Shown: positions 25,479 to 35,062 of the stretch, one piece after another
Position numbering within the stretch: the stretch's first letter is position 1
Layout: every line of letters begins with the position of its first letter
Translations under genes and position numbers: made by a program
The notes under the pieces: generated by a model
What the model was told of the DNA's origin: nothing
Database searches by the model: none
The model's input: the letters and a program-made list of their open reading frames with translations, nothing else
DNA from: a bacterium
GTDB lineage: Bacteria; Thermotogota; Thermotogae; Mesoaciditogales; Mesoaciditogaceae
NCBI GenBank assembly: GCA_021800445.1
Contig: JAJYYZ010000002.1
Location: 1-64,000, forward strand
DNA: 64,000 nt
Reading direction: 5' to 3'

Positions 25479-26144
25479 TCAGCCTCTTTTTCTTCCAGAT
25501 TGCTTAACTTCGCTCCCGCTAATATTACTTCGGCCGTACTCGCACACCTCCTTAAAGGTGCAAGATTGACATTTTGGATTTCTTGGCAGACAAACTGACT
25601 GGCCGAATTTCACCATCGCTCCATTCAACCGTGCACGATAAGATTCCGGCACAAGATCCATGAGGGCCATTTCGGTTTCGTAAGGAGTCTTCGTCTTTAC
25701 GATCCCTATCCTGTTTGAGATTCTGTGAACGTGTACATCCACCGCAATAACAGGAAGATCGTAACAAACAGCCAACACGATATTAGCCGTCTTCCTACCA
25801 ACACCGCTGAACTTTATGAGATCATCAAGATTCGCTGGAACATTTCCCTTCCAACGCTCAACAACCTCACGAGCGATACGAACTATCCGCTCCGCTTTTT
25901 GTTTGTACATTCCCGCCGGTTTTATGAGCCTTTCAACATCTGAAATCTTCGCTTTTGAAAGGGCATTTGCCGTTGGGAACCTCCTAAAGAGAGCATGTGA
26001 TGCTTCCGCTGTGTTTGCATCACGTGTTCTCTGACTTAGAACCGTACCTATGAGAACCTGAAAAGGATCTTTCGTTTCATGTTCTCTTGGATACGTATCT
26101 ATTATACACAAAAGTATCCTTTTTGATACCTCACGATCGATCAT
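25479..26144 (-). CDS. nth: endonuclease III
   Basis: 221 residues, bifunctional DNA glycosylase/AP lyase for oxidised pyrimidines. Helix-hairpin-helix FSGVGRKTAN with catalytic Lys118, catalytic Asp136 in AVDVHVHR, and the 4Fe-4S loop C185-x6-C192-x2-C195-x5-C201. ATGA overlap with the upstream ligase-like gene, and its TGA is 1 nt from the proposed murB start. A repair gene inside an envelope operon. Confidence 0.96.
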   Translation of the reverse strand: MIDREVSKRILLCIIDTYPREHETKDPFQVLIGTVLSQRTRDANTAEASHALFRRFPTANALSKAKISDVERLIKPAGMYKQKAERIVRIAREVVERWKGNVPANLDDLIKFSGVGRKTANIVLAVCYDLPVIAVDVHVHRISNRIGIVKTKTPYETEMALMDLVPESYRARLNGAMVKFGQSVCLPRNPKCQSCTFKEVCEYGRSNISGSEVKQSGRKRG

Positions 26145-29100
26145 TTAACCGTTGAGGTTGAAATCATACTTGTTATAGAAGATATTATATCAGATGTTGA
26201 CGCATTTGTTGTAACACCCGTAAGAATATTGTGGTTCCAATCGTTAAGATATGTTTGTGCCGTTGCCTGCTGAGTTGGGTTGGTAAAGGCGTATTCGTAA
26301 ACTGACTTTAACTGCGAAAGGAACTGGATACGTTTAGTCTGAAGTGCCTGATATTGAGTTATGAAATTTTGTGCTTCGGTGTATGTGTTGGTATCTCCTT
26401 TGTATCTGTTCAAATCTGCGACATTCCACTCGTAAGCAGGTTTGAAAATGGACAAAGTATCATTTACAGTTGTCAGCGCTTCGGGGTACATATGTTTGTT
26501 TATAAAATCCTGTGCCAAAGAGGTGAAAATATCCATAGTGTTCAAAGGAATTGCCCAATATGTTTTTTGCATGTAGTATCCTATCCAGACATATTTCCCA
26601 GCAATTTCTTTTATCTTGGCATAAGTTGTTGCATCAAGCGGCGCATTTTGTAAAACGTTGTTTATGTATTCTGCGTAAATTTGATTCCATCCGGAGTACC
26701 TGTTCCATCCTCCCGGCAAGATGAATATCAATTGATCGTACCAGTTTTCCATTTGATTGAATGCATCCTGGGCGAGTTGATCATGGGTCTTTATCAAAGA
26801 TTCAAACTGTGATTTGAATTGAGGATACTTGCTAATGGCATTCTGATATGTCGATGCCTGAGATCTGTTCATGCTCGATAGAAGTGCTGAGAATTGACCT
26901 ATAAGTCTGTAAGAGTTTTTCTCGGCAAAAGATCTGAGAGATGTTTTGAGATAATCTATTCCGTCTTGGTACATCTGCATTTGAACGATCTGGTTTATGT
27001 TAAGTGTGTTCCAGAGATCTACAAGCGGAATTCCCGAATTGACCATACTTGCTATGAGATCGTAATCACCCTTGTAATTGAGATTTTTGAAGTTAGGATG
27101 GATGTACTGAGTTATATCATTTTTACCGTAGAAGAGATCTTTTAAAACGTTAAGTTGTGCCGATGTGGATCCCGATGAGAGAGCCTTGTTTAACTCGTTT
27201 ATTATCTCCTGATCTCTTTGCGGGAAAGTTGCAAGCAAACCAAGGTAAAATTCGGACGTACCGTAGGTGTTGTCCCATTCAACTGAATGGAGAAAATCGT
27301 ACTTTGCCCCATCGTAAGATGTCGTTTCGTAAGTGTTGAATTGATTTATGGCCGTTTTAACGCTTTGAAGATTCGAATTCAACTGGTTCATTATCTGATT
27401 ATATGCTTGCTGCCTTTGAGATTCAAGTTGAAGTGAGGCCTGAGTTTGGCTCAAATTTGGATTTGAAGCGAGTAACTGTTGAAGCCTTGACTGAACATAA
27501 GTTTGCGGATTCAGATACGAATAATTTCCACTGTATGATTTTAAATTGTTTATTTCGGTGTTGACAGAATTCAATTGATTGTTTGCCTGCGATGCTGCGT
27601 TTTGATAAGCGCTTATGTATTGATAATTACTGTTTCCGTAAAGAAAATAAACTTCACTGACAAAATACATGTTCATCAAAACCATAACCGCGGCAGAGAC
27701 AACCAAAGATGAGATCGCAGCGGTGGCAAATTTCGCTTTGTTCAAGATCATCTTCCATGTAAGATCTCCGTCTTTGTTAAAGTAATCTGATACGAGAAAA
27801 GATAGCAATATGGTAAGTGTCATCGAATCTGGCATGAGATGCTCTGCGAAGGAATACATACTCGTTATCAAAGTGACCATTGATCCTGTTGCCATAAGCA
27901 TCATCAAGAGCGCATCGTCGGAGTCCTTCTTTTTTATAACTCTTAAAACAAACCACAAAAGCGTGCCAAGGGCAAAAGCCAAGGTCAAAATGCCGACAAT
28001 TCCGGTTTCTCCAAGCAATTGAACGTAATCGTTGTGTGCCTTCATGAAGTTGTTCCATGCAACTATAAGACTTGGATGATGCTCTATCGAAACTCCAAGG
28101 TAATGTATGAAATCTATTCTGTAAGTGCCGAGACCTTGACCTATTATCGGGTGATCTTTCCACTGGTAAACTGATGCCCACCACGCAAGGAATCTTTGCT
28201 GGGCAGTCCCGCCGTTTGAAAGGGCCGATGTTGAAGAAGTGACCCTTCCAGCCACAGAAAAGGAATTTCCGTTGAACGGTCCCGGTATTGAGTAAAGAAA
28301 TATCTCGATCAAAGATGCTACTACAAAAACGATCAGCAAAATTATTGAAAGTTTTTGAGATCTTTTCGCTACTTCATCAACATTTTTTGAAATGCTTTCT
28401 TTTTTAACTTTGAAGTTTTGGTAATAAGTGTAAAGCAAAGCGAAGAAAACAAGAGACAACGGAATTGCTATAAAGACACCACGTGTTTGAGAGAATATTA
28501 TGACTGCCACCATTGATATCGCTTCTATGGTGGCAAGAGTTTTGATTATCACCAAACGCCTGTAAATTTTATCTTTATTTTTGGAAGTGTCAAAGCCAAG
28601 TGTTTTTGAGGTAATGAAGTAAATGGCGACAAAAAGCAGAACGCCTAAGTAATCTGGGACAAAGTCAGGATTTCCTATCGTGGCTCTTACGTTATCTCTT
28701 GAATAAGGGCTTCCTATGTGCCCGAGCCATATATCCCAGCCGGCGTAGAAATTCAAGAAAGAATCGACTACTATGAATGCCGCGCTTATCAAAAGCATTC
28801 CAAGAATATTTATCATTATTCTCTTGTCTTTAACGCGATTTGCAAGGTAGATTACAAATAGAAAGGTCATCGCGAAGTAAAGCACCCACATGCCTGAGAA
28901 TCTCAAATAAGGCATGTTTTCTATCATAACACTTATCAAAGATAATGCCGTCGCGATGGTGAAAAGTCCCCATCCTAAAGCAGGCAATGGAATATTCACG
29001 TTTATCTGCTTTTGCCTTCTGAATTCCATGATCACCGCGATGAACAGGATGAAGATCAATATGGTGAAAAACGCATATTTTTGGGTACTGTATTCGTAGG

Positions 29101-29215
29101 TTATAGGTCCTATTGTGACAATTGGGATGAACAGCGTTATGAAATAAAGCATATACTCCTCAAATTTGGAAATAGAGGGTTTTGATGTTGATACCTTCAC
29201 TTGACTTGTGGTCAT
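26141..29215 (-). CDS. O-antigen ligase/polymerase-like membrane protein with long C-terminal domain
   Basis: 1024 residues. About residues 15-500 form roughly a dozen TM helices with the Wzy_C/O-antigen ligase loop (GQGLGTYRIDF...FMKAHNDYVQLLGETGIVG), where the HNxYxxxxxExG pattern is the usual family marker. Residues about 505-1024 form a soluble, Asn/Gln/Tyr-rich, mostly helical region unlike TM sequence, probably extracytoplasmic. This makes it about twice the usual length. Predicted to join or polymerise glycan on a lipid or protein; the acceptor is unknown. First gene of the unit ligase, nth, murB, glycosyltransferase, wecB, FAD protein. Confidence 0.82.
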   Translation of the reverse strand: MTTSQVKVSTSKPSISKFEEYMLYFITLFIPIVTIGPITYEYSTQKYAFFTILIFILFIAVIMEFRRQKQINVNIPLPALGWGLFTIATALSLISVMIENMPYLRFSGMWVLYFAMTFLFVIYLANRVKDKRIMINILGMLLISAAFIVVDSFLNFYAGWDIWLGHIGSPYSRDNVRATIGNPDFVPDYLGVLLFVAIYFITSKTLGFDTSKNKDKIYRRLVIIKTLATIEAISMVAVIIFSQTRGVFIAIPLSLVFFALLYTYYQNFKVKKESISKNVDEVAKRSQKLSIILLIVFVVASLIEIFLYSIPGPFNGNSFSVAGRVTSSTSALSNGGTAQQRFLAWWASVYQWKDHPIIGQGLGTYRIDFIHYLGVSIEHHPSLIVAWNNFMKAHNDYVQLLGETGIVGILTLAFALGTLLWFVLRVIKKKDSDDALLMMLMATGSMVTLITSMYSFAEHLMPDSMTLTILLSFLVSDYFNKDGDLTWKMILNKAKFATAAISSLVVSAAVMVLMNMYFVSEVYFLYGNSNYQYISAYQNAASQANNQLNSVNTEINNLKSYSGNYSYLNPQTYVQSRLQQLLASNPNLSQTQASLQLESQRQQAYNQIMNQLNSNLQSVKTAINQFNTYETTSYDGAKYDFLHSVEWDNTYGTSEFYLGLLATFPQRDQEIINELNKALSSGSTSAQLNVLKDLFYGKNDITQYIHPNFKNLNYKGDYDLIASMVNSGIPLVDLWNTLNINQIVQMQMYQDGIDYLKTSLRSFAEKNSYRLIGQFSALLSSMNRSQASTYQNAISKYPQFKSQFESLIKTHDQLAQDAFNQMENWYDQLIFILPGGWNRYSGWNQIYAEYINNVLQNAPLDATTYAKIKEIAGKYVWIGYYMQKTYWAIPLNTMDIFTSLAQDFINKHMYPEALTTVNDTLSIFKPAYEWNVADLNRYKGDTNTYTEAQNFITQYQALQTKRIQFLSQLKSVYEYAFTNPTQQATAQTYLNDWNHNILTGVTTNASTSDIISSITSMISTSTVK

Positions 29216-29253
29216 CTTTCTTATCTACCTTCCTCTCAAATTCGTTTTAAAAA

Positions 29254-29262
29254 ATTATATCA
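29254..29262 (-). promoter_or_regulatory. promoter (-10) of the ligase/murB/wecB unit
   Basis: TGATATAAT on the minus strand is a perfect extended -10, 39 nt upstream of the ATG at 29215 and within the 64-bp gap to the HAD gene. The -35 is poor (TTAGGA at 18-nt spacing), as expected for an extended -10 promoter. Confidence 0.6.
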
Positions 29263-29279
29263 TCTGTACCAAAAATATC

Positions 29280-30008
29280 CTAAACTTCTTTAAGATCGTA
29301 AACGAAAGGGAAAAAGTCTTTAGAACGAAAATCTGAATTTTCGATCAAATCCGGAACAGCGCTGATGTTTTTAACTCTCATGCCTGGCCAATCTTTGTAA
29401 AAATCAAAAGGATCAAGATGAACCGCGGGAATTCCGGCGCGATTTGATCCTAAAATATCCGTGTAAAACATGTCTCCTATAAAAACAGTATCTTCAGGAG
29501 AAAGTGATAATTCTTTTAATGCCAATTTGAAAATACCGGTATCCGGTTTTGCGATGCCGACAATTTGCGAATCGTATATCTTATCCATAAATTTTGAAAG
29601 GCCAACCGATTCGAGTACCTGCGCCGCACGGCCATCGGAATTTGAAATAACGGAGATTGAATAACCGTCTTTTTTAAGTTTTTCAATTGTTTGAACAACA
29701 CATGGGAAGGTGTAAGCCCATAGATTTTTAATTTTATCGCGTTTGTCAGTTTTGAACTTTAGTTCTTTAACCTTTTCATCAGAATTTGTAAAAGCTTTAA
29801 AAAGCGCCTCCAGCAAATTGCCATCTTCTAAAAGGGTAACACGATCTTTCATGCTTTTATCTATCAAATAATCGATCTCGTAAACGCGTTTCAATATGTC
29901 CTGGGTTGTTATGTTTATTTCGTATTTTTTCATCAGATCTGAAAGCCATACAACATCTGGGAACACAAGTGTACCTCCGGCATCAAGCAGTATGTAAGGC
30001 TTTTTCAT
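29280..30008 (-). CDS. HAD-superfamily hydrolase
   Basis: 242 residues. Motif I is LLDAGGTL (Asp9 present, the usual second Asp replaced by Gly), motif II VISNSDG, motif III Lys in AKPDTGIF, motif IV FIGDMFYTDILGSN. The cap region lies after motif I. The nucleophile is intact but the general acid position is Gly, as in some HAD subfamilies with DxGGT. Probably a phosphatase on a small metabolite; substrate unknown. ATGA overlap with the proton ATPase gene. Confidence 0.82.
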   Translation of the reverse strand: MKKPYILLDAGGTLVFPDVVWLSDLMKKYEINITTQDILKRVYEIDYLIDKSMKDRVTLLEDGNLLEALFKAFTNSDEKVKELKFKTDKRDKIKNLWAYTFPCVVQTIEKLKKDGYSISVISNSDGRAAQVLESVGLSKFMDKIYDSQIVGIAKPDTGIFKLALKELSLSPEDTVFIGDMFYTDILGSNRAGIPAVHLDPFDFYKDWPGMRVKNISAVPDLIENSDFRSKDFFPFVYDLKEV

Positions 30009-32425
30009 GCTTTTTTACCTCTGAGAATAAAATATTTCACAAAATCATTAACCACAAAAGAGAAAAATGCCGATATTCCTATAACTATGAGCGTATCGGT
30101 TATTGGAATTGGTTTAAGTCCAGGGAATCCAAACGTAACGAGCAAGGCGACAACTATCATGTCTATTAAAGTTATGTAAAAAAGTGATTTGCTCGGAAAT
30201 GAATTCCAAAAATGACCTCTTTCTCTCACCACAAAGACAGTCATCATGCCAAAATAAAAGAGTATGCTAAAAGAAAAAGTTTTAAGTAATTCGTAATTCT
30301 TGGAAATTCCAAGAGGCCCAAGACCGATGTAAAGAATGGCAAGCGACTCAAGCACAACGAGTATACCAAGTATTATAGAGGATTTGACAAGTCCGGTTAT
30401 GTTCCATGTATCCGGTGTTTTTGACCATCGCGCGTTGTCTGTTGATATCGAAAGTGTTACAAAATCTATGACAAAGAGCAAGAGTACGACGTCAAAGGCT
30501 GAAACTATGAAACGACCTGTCAGTAAAAAGGCTACAACGACAAAGACAACTATTTGAAAGGTCTTAACAACTTTGTTTAAGATCCACGTCAAAATTCTTT
30601 GATATATTTGCCTTCCGACCTTGACAAGATCGACTATATTTCCCAAACCTTCTCCGGTCAAAACGACACTTGCCGCTCCCTTTGCAACGTCCGTTGCACT
30701 GTTCACCGCTATGCCGACTTCGGCTTGCTTTAAAGAAGGCGCATCGTTGACACCATCACCTGTCATTCCGACTATGTGGCCTTTCTTCTGTAAACTTTTA
30801 ACTATCGAATATTTGTCCTGAGGATATATTTCGGCAAATCCATCACTTTTCTCGGCTATGTCGGATGCTTTTTCAGGATCACTTTCGACTAATTTTTCAA
30901 ATTCTTTTGAAGCGGTTATTGAATCGGAAAGTCCAACCTGCCTTGCTGTCTCTTTGGCTATTGGGAGTGCGTCACCCGTTAACATTTTAACGGATATTCC
31001 CAGACTCTTCAATTCACCTATCAATTTTTTTGCATCGGGTCTTGGCATATCGTAAAGTGCAACAAGACCAACAATTTTCAAAGATTTGTCATCTTCTCCC
31101 ATCGCCACAGCAAGGGTTCTGTATCCCTTGATTGCGTATTCGTTGGTCTGCTGGTTTAACGCATTTACATCTGTGCCGACGAGATCGGCTATTATGTTGA
31201 CGGCTCCCTTCACGACTTTGAAAGTTTTACCGTCTTTTTCTATCATCGCCTCTGTTCTTCTTGTCTTTGGATCGAACGGTGTAAAAGACTTTTGTTTAAA
31301 TCCATCAAATGAAATTTTGCGATCGGATGCGGCACCGAGAAAGGCAAGATCTATCGCATCATGGTTTGCTTCCTGAGAAGCAAGCGCACCATACATCAAA
31401 GCTGTGTTCTCATCCACACCGTTCATCGGTATGATACCGGCCACAGAAAGTCTGTTCATCGTTATCGTACCCGTTTTATCGGAGCAAAGCGTGTCCATCG
31501 TCGCAGCATCTTCAGATGCGCTTAACCTTGTGACAAGCACTCCGCGTTTCACAAGTTCCATAGATCCTATTGCCATACTTATCGTGAACATCGCAGGCAA
31601 TGCGACAGGAATGGAGGATGCCAAAAGTACGAGGGCCAAAGTGATGACATCGAAAAGATCTATCCCCAAAAATATTGAGACGACAAATGCAACCGCAAGC
31701 GCCACGCCAACGATTATCAAAAGCCATTTTACAACCGTCGAAATGACATCTTCCGTGTGAAGCCTTGGCTTTGCAACCTGAACAAGTTCGGTTGTCTTCC
31801 CGAAATAAGTTTTATTTCCCGTCAGCACAACGAGTGAATTAGATTCTCCGGATTTAACTATTGAGCCGGAAAAAAGCACATCGAATTTAGCCTTTGAAAC
31901 TGTAAGAGATTCTCCAGTTAAGGCAGATTGATCCACTTCAATTTGACCGTCTAAAAGTTTAAGATCCGCGGGGACGAAATCACCTGCCCTTACCCTGACT
32001 ATATCACCCGGTACAAGTTCGCGTGCAGGTATCAATTGCCATTTCCCATCTCTTAAAGTTCTCGCGTTTACTCGCAATTGCTGTTTTAAAGCATCAACAG
32101 CCTTTGAAGCACGTTGTTCCTGAAAAAAGCCAAGTACAGCGTTCAACAGTAACAAGGCTATGATGACGTACATATCGATCATCTTGTTAAGTATAACCGA
32201 TAACACGATAACGGCCTCCAACATCCATGCCGTCAATCCCCAAAACTTTTTCCCGAAACTCAGGTATGGATTTGGTTTTTTCTCAGGGACTTCGTTATAA
32301 CCGTAAGTCTTGATTCGTGCCTCAACCTCACTTGTCGCCAGTCCTTTGTTAACGTCTGTGTTAAGTTTTTTGACCAATTCATCGATTTCCATCTTTTGAT
32401 AATCGATTTTTTCTTCTTTAACCAC
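30005..32425 (-). CDS. P-type proton-exporting ATPase (P3A class)
   Basis: 806 residues. Cation ATPase N-terminal region (10-75), TGES (170-173), IPVALP in M4, phosphorylation site CSDKTGTITMN with Asp316, KGA, and hinge MTGDGVNDAP. About 10 TM helices. Lacks the cysteine/histidine metal-binding motifs of P1B pumps; M6 DFVTLSISTDN and overall length match P3A plasma-membrane H+-ATPases, which occur in some acid-tolerant prokaryotes. Starts at GTG 32425, which has only a weak SD. An AAGGTG 7 nt before an in-frame ACG at 32440 is also seen. Likely extrudes protons; the ion is inferred. Confidence 0.9.
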   Translation of the reverse strand: MVKEEKIDYQKMEIDELVKKLNTDVNKGLATSEVEARIKTYGYNEVPEKKPNPYLSFGKKFWGLTAWMLEAVIVLSVILNKMIDMYVIIALLLLNAVLGFFQEQRASKAVDALKQQLRVNARTLRDGKWQLIPARELVPGDIVRVRAGDFVPADLKLLDGQIEVDQSALTGESLTVSKAKFDVLFSGSIVKSGESNSLVVLTGNKTYFGKTTELVQVAKPRLHTEDVISTVVKWLLIIVGVALAVAFVVSIFLGIDLFDVITLALVLLASSIPVALPAMFTISMAIGSMELVKRGVLVTRLSASEDAATMDTLCSDKTGTITMNRLSVAGIIPMNGVDENTALMYGALASQEANHDAIDLAFLGAASDRKISFDGFKQKSFTPFDPKTRRTEAMIEKDGKTFKVVKGAVNIIADLVGTDVNALNQQTNEYAIKGYRTLAVAMGEDDKSLKIVGLVALYDMPRPDAKKLIGELKSLGISVKMLTGDALPIAKETARQVGLSDSITASKEFEKLVESDPEKASDIAEKSDGFAEIYPQDKYSIVKSLQKKGHIVGMTGDGVNDAPSLKQAEVGIAVNSATDVAKGAASVVLTGEGLGNIVDLVKVGRQIYQRILTWILNKVVKTFQIVVFVVVAFLLTGRFIVSAFDVVLLLFVIDFVTLSISTDNARWSKTPDTWNITGLVKSSIILGILVVLESLAILYIGLGPLGISKNYELLKTFSFSILFYFGMMTVFVVRERGHFWNSFPSKSLFYITLIDMIVVALLVTFGFPGLKPIPITDTLIVIGISAFFSFVVNDFVKYFILRGKKA

Positions 32426-32456
32426 TTTTTCTTCTGCCGTAAAAAATCACCTTATT

Positions 32457-33119
32457 TCAATTTAATTTTGAAAATGCCTTTATAACTGTCGACATATCCT
32501 CGTCGAAAGTTTTTGTATCTTTTTGACTGCTATCGGATTCGATAAGTTTTTCAAGTAAATCATATCCGATCGTTATGTAATCAATACCTATGCCTATAAG
32601 AAAATTCAACTGCTCTGGCGTTTTGACACTGGCAGCGAGTACCTTTGTTCTTGATTTTGATAAGACGTTCATGATGGCTTTAACGTTTTCAGCGGCATTT
32701 CCGTAACTTTCCATTCTGTTGAAATAGATGGCCACATAATCAACATCCAAAGATGCCCACACTATCGCTTGAGATGGAGTGTAAACAGCCGTTGCACAAA
32801 CACAGTAGCCGCGATCCACGAGTGATTTTGCCGTCATGACTCCACTTTGAACAGACGGCACTTTTATCACCAACCTTGACATATCGAGATTTTCAAGCGC
32901 TTCGATTGTGATATCAGGTTTTGTGGAAGAAATTTGGGCGAACACCTCTCCGTCACACATCTCGAGTAACTTTGAGTAAAATGACTTAAGGCTTTTATTT
33001 TCTTTCCATACCTCGGCTTTCTTCAAAAGGGTGGGATTTATCGTTACTCCATGCACATATCCGAGATCAAGTGCTTTTTTTATCTCCTCCATTTTTGCCG
33101 AATCAATGTAGAGTTTCAT
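32457..33119 (-). CDS. transaldolase-family protein (fructose-6-phosphate aldolase/TalC-like)
   Basis: 220 residues. TIM-barrel aldolase starting MKLYIDSAKMEEIKKAL, with GVTINPT (24-30) and Schiff-base Lys86 in LVIKVPSV, the same place as in FSA. Short transaldolases of this type act as fructose-6-phosphate aldolase or as transaldolase in the pentose pathway; which one cannot be told here. Two further ATGs lie 6 and 9 nt upstream; I chose 33119 because it matches the family N-terminus. Overlaps glpK by 17 nt. Confidence 0.88.
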   Translation of the reverse strand: MKLYIDSAKMEEIKKALDLGYVHGVTINPTLLKKAEVWKENKSLKSFYSKLLEMCDGEVFAQISSTKPDITIEALENLDMSRLVIKVPSVQSGVMTAKSLVDRGYCVCATAVYTPSQAIVWASLDVDYVAIYFNRMESYGNAAENVKAIMNVLSKSRTKVLAASVKTPEQLNFLIGIGIDYITIGYDLLEKLIESDSSQKDTKTFDEDMSTVIKAFSKLN

Positions 33120-34560
33120 ACCCATCATCTTCTTTCAAATTGGCCCAATTTATGGATATTTCTTCTGCCATTTTCCATCTCTGGTAAATTTTATCTATGT
33201 TTTCTTTGGGTTTAAAAAGTTCAAAGTCTTTTTTAAGATTTGTTATCTCTCCAATTTCATTTTTAATCCTTGCCATAAGAAAAGCACCGTAAGCGGTCAT
33301 TTCATGAAATTTAGATCTTTCCACGTTTGTCTTTGTCGAATTTGAAAGTATCTGAATCAAAAGTGAATTTTTCGATCCGCCTCCATCAACTTTGATGTTG
33401 GAAACATCAAGACCGCTTTTTTTAAAAGTATCGATAACTTCAGAAACTGAAAAAGCCATCGATTCTAAAACTGCTCTAACGATATTCGAACGTGTATGAG
33501 AAGAACTGATGCCTAAAAAAAGCGATCGCGCATTTGGTTGCCATCTAGGAGATCCAAGACCATCAAGAGCCGGGATGAAATAAATCCCATCGCTTTTTAC
33601 TAACTTTGAAAGTGCTTCCATTTCAACCTCATCTTTTAACAAAGAAATTCTTTTAAGCCAATTTACCGATTCACCACTTGACAGTACCGATCCTTCAAAA
33701 GCGTAAACCGTTTTTCCTCTTACAGACCATGCCACTGTTTTTAAAAGTCCATCCGAAGGAGGATTCTTTGAACTGCCGGTATTGGCAAGTATAAAAGCCC
33801 CTGTTCCATAAGTACATTTTACATCTCCAACTTTTACACACATGTTTCCAAGTAAAGAAGATTGTTGATCTCCAAGTACCGAAGATATTTTTCCATATTT
33901 GGAATTGCCGAAATCACCATTTGAATCGATGACCTCCGGCATAGAATCCATTGGAATGCCAAACACTTCAGAAAGTTCCTTGTCCCATTTCATTTCATTT
34001 ATATTGTAGATCATGGTTCTTGATGCATTTGAAGGTTCTGTGAGATGGTTTCCGGTTAACTTCCAGATCAAGTAAGCATCTATTGTACCGAATTTAAGAG
34101 TGAATTTTTTGAGGCTATCCGAAACATCAGGTACGTTATCGATCAACCAAGACATCTTTGAAGCCGAAAAGTAAGGGTCAATCAACAATCCTGTCTTTGC
34201 CCTTACGACAGGTTCATAACCGTTCGATTTCAATCTTTCACACATCGCCTGTCCTCTTTTATCACGCCAGACAATTGCGTTGTAAAGTGGCAGGCCACTT
34301 TGCGAATCCCATGCAACAACCGTTTCTCTTTGATTTGTAATACCAACAATTGAGGGAGTACACCCGCATTGATCTATTGCGTCTTCTATGGCTTCGATTG
34401 TTTTAGAAAAGATTTCTTCCGCACTTTGTTCAACCCAACCTGAAATTGGATAAATCGTTTTTAAAGGCCTGTTAGAAGATGAAATTAAATTTCCCTCTTC
34501 ATCAAAGATCATAGCCCTTGTACTTGTCGTTCCTTCATCCACAATCAAAAAATATTCCAT
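33103..34560 (-). CDS. glpK: glycerol kinase
   Basis: 485 residues, FGGY carbohydrate kinase. DEGTTSTRAM (8-17), GITNQRETVVAWD, IVWRDKRG, DPYFSASKMSWLIDN, SNASRTMIYNI, GDQQSSLLG, CTYGTGAFILANTG all match GlpK. Phosphorylates glycerol to glycerol 3-phosphate. ATG 34560 has GGAG 8 nt upstream; a TTG-initiated extension to 34578 lies across that SD. Overlaps DUF501 upstream and the aldolase downstream. No glycerol facilitator or dehydrogenase in the window. Confidence 0.94.
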   Translation of the reverse strand: MEYFLIVDEGTTSTRAMIFDEEGNLISSSNRPLKTIYPISGWVEQSAEEIFSKTIEAIEDAIDQCGCTPSIVGITNQRETVVAWDSQSGLPLYNAIVWRDKRGQAMCERLKSNGYEPVVRAKTGLLIDPYFSASKMSWLIDNVPDVSDSLKKFTLKFGTIDAYLIWKLTGNHLTEPSNASRTMIYNINEMKWDKELSEVFGIPMDSMPEVIDSNGDFGNSKYGKISSVLGDQQSSLLGNMCVKVGDVKCTYGTGAFILANTGSSKNPPSDGLLKTVAWSVRGKTVYAFEGSVLSSGESVNWLKRISLLKDEVEMEALSKLVKSDGIYFIPALDGLGSPRWQPNARSLFLGISSSHTRSNIVRAVLESMAFSVSEVIDTFKKSGLDVSNIKVDGGGSKNSLLIQILSNSTKTNVERSKFHEMTAYGAFLMARIKNEIGEITNLKKDFELFKPKENIDKIYQRWKMAEEISINWANLKEDDGYETLH

Positions 34561-35062
34561 TTTGCATGCTCCATTCAAGACAAATGCCGCTTTTACATTC
34601 TGTCTGACTTATCTTGGATAAAACCGATCTACCTATGGGATTTTCGATCCCGCCCAAATGGTAAGCAACGTGCATGTGAAGACATTTCACATGATTAAAG
34701 TCTCTTATTCCTCCCATTCCTCCTGTGAATTTTACCTTCAAAGCATCATCTTGTAAAAGATCTATCACGTCTTTCTTTGCAAGTTCATGGGCTTTTGTCT
34801 GTAGATTCGAAAATTCAGAAGATTTAGAAATCATCTCTTCATACCTCTTTATCCAGCCATCGGATTCCATTTTTGAAATTTCATCCCTTAAAAAAGGACA
34901 GGTAAGCCAATAAAGGGTTGGAAATGGTTTCCCATCCAAAAGCGGGTAAGACTTTATCACCGTTGGAAGTCCGTAAGAGCAGTATTTGACGACATCTAAC
35001 GCATTTTCAGGTACCCTTCCAATTTGATTGGTTACAATTTTCATTTCTTCATTTGAAATCAT
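34535..35062 (-). CDS. DUF501 family protein
   Basis: 175 residues. Motifs LYWLTCPFLRDEIS, KVKFTGGMGGIRDFNHVKCLHMHVAYHL (quoted in parts: GGMGGIRDFNHVKCLH, HVAYHLGG) and NPIGRSVL identify the conserved DUF501 family of unknown function. It carries several Cys (TCPF, KCLH, ECKSGIC) that could bind metal, not demonstrated. ATGA overlap with udk upstream, overlap with glpK downstream. Confidence 0.82.
   Translation of the reverse strand: MISNEEMKIVTNQIGRVPENALDVVKYCSYGLPTVIKSYPLLDGKPFPTLYWLTCPFLRDEISKMESDGWIKRYEEMISKSSEFSNLQTKAHELAKKDVIDLLQDDALKVKFTGGMGGIRDFNHVKCLHMHVAYHLGGIENPIGRSVLSKISQTECKSGICLEWSMQNGIFFDCG

Noticed and set aside
27777-28184. 135-codon minus-strand frame inside the ligase-like gene
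   Set aside because: It is the +1 shadow of the real membrane protein; no SD, and an Arg/His/Ser-rich sequence without fold features.
29280-30008. HAD protein as a pseudogene because motif I is DAGGT
   Set aside because: The nucleophile and motifs II-IV are intact and DxGGT occurs in working HAD subfamilies.
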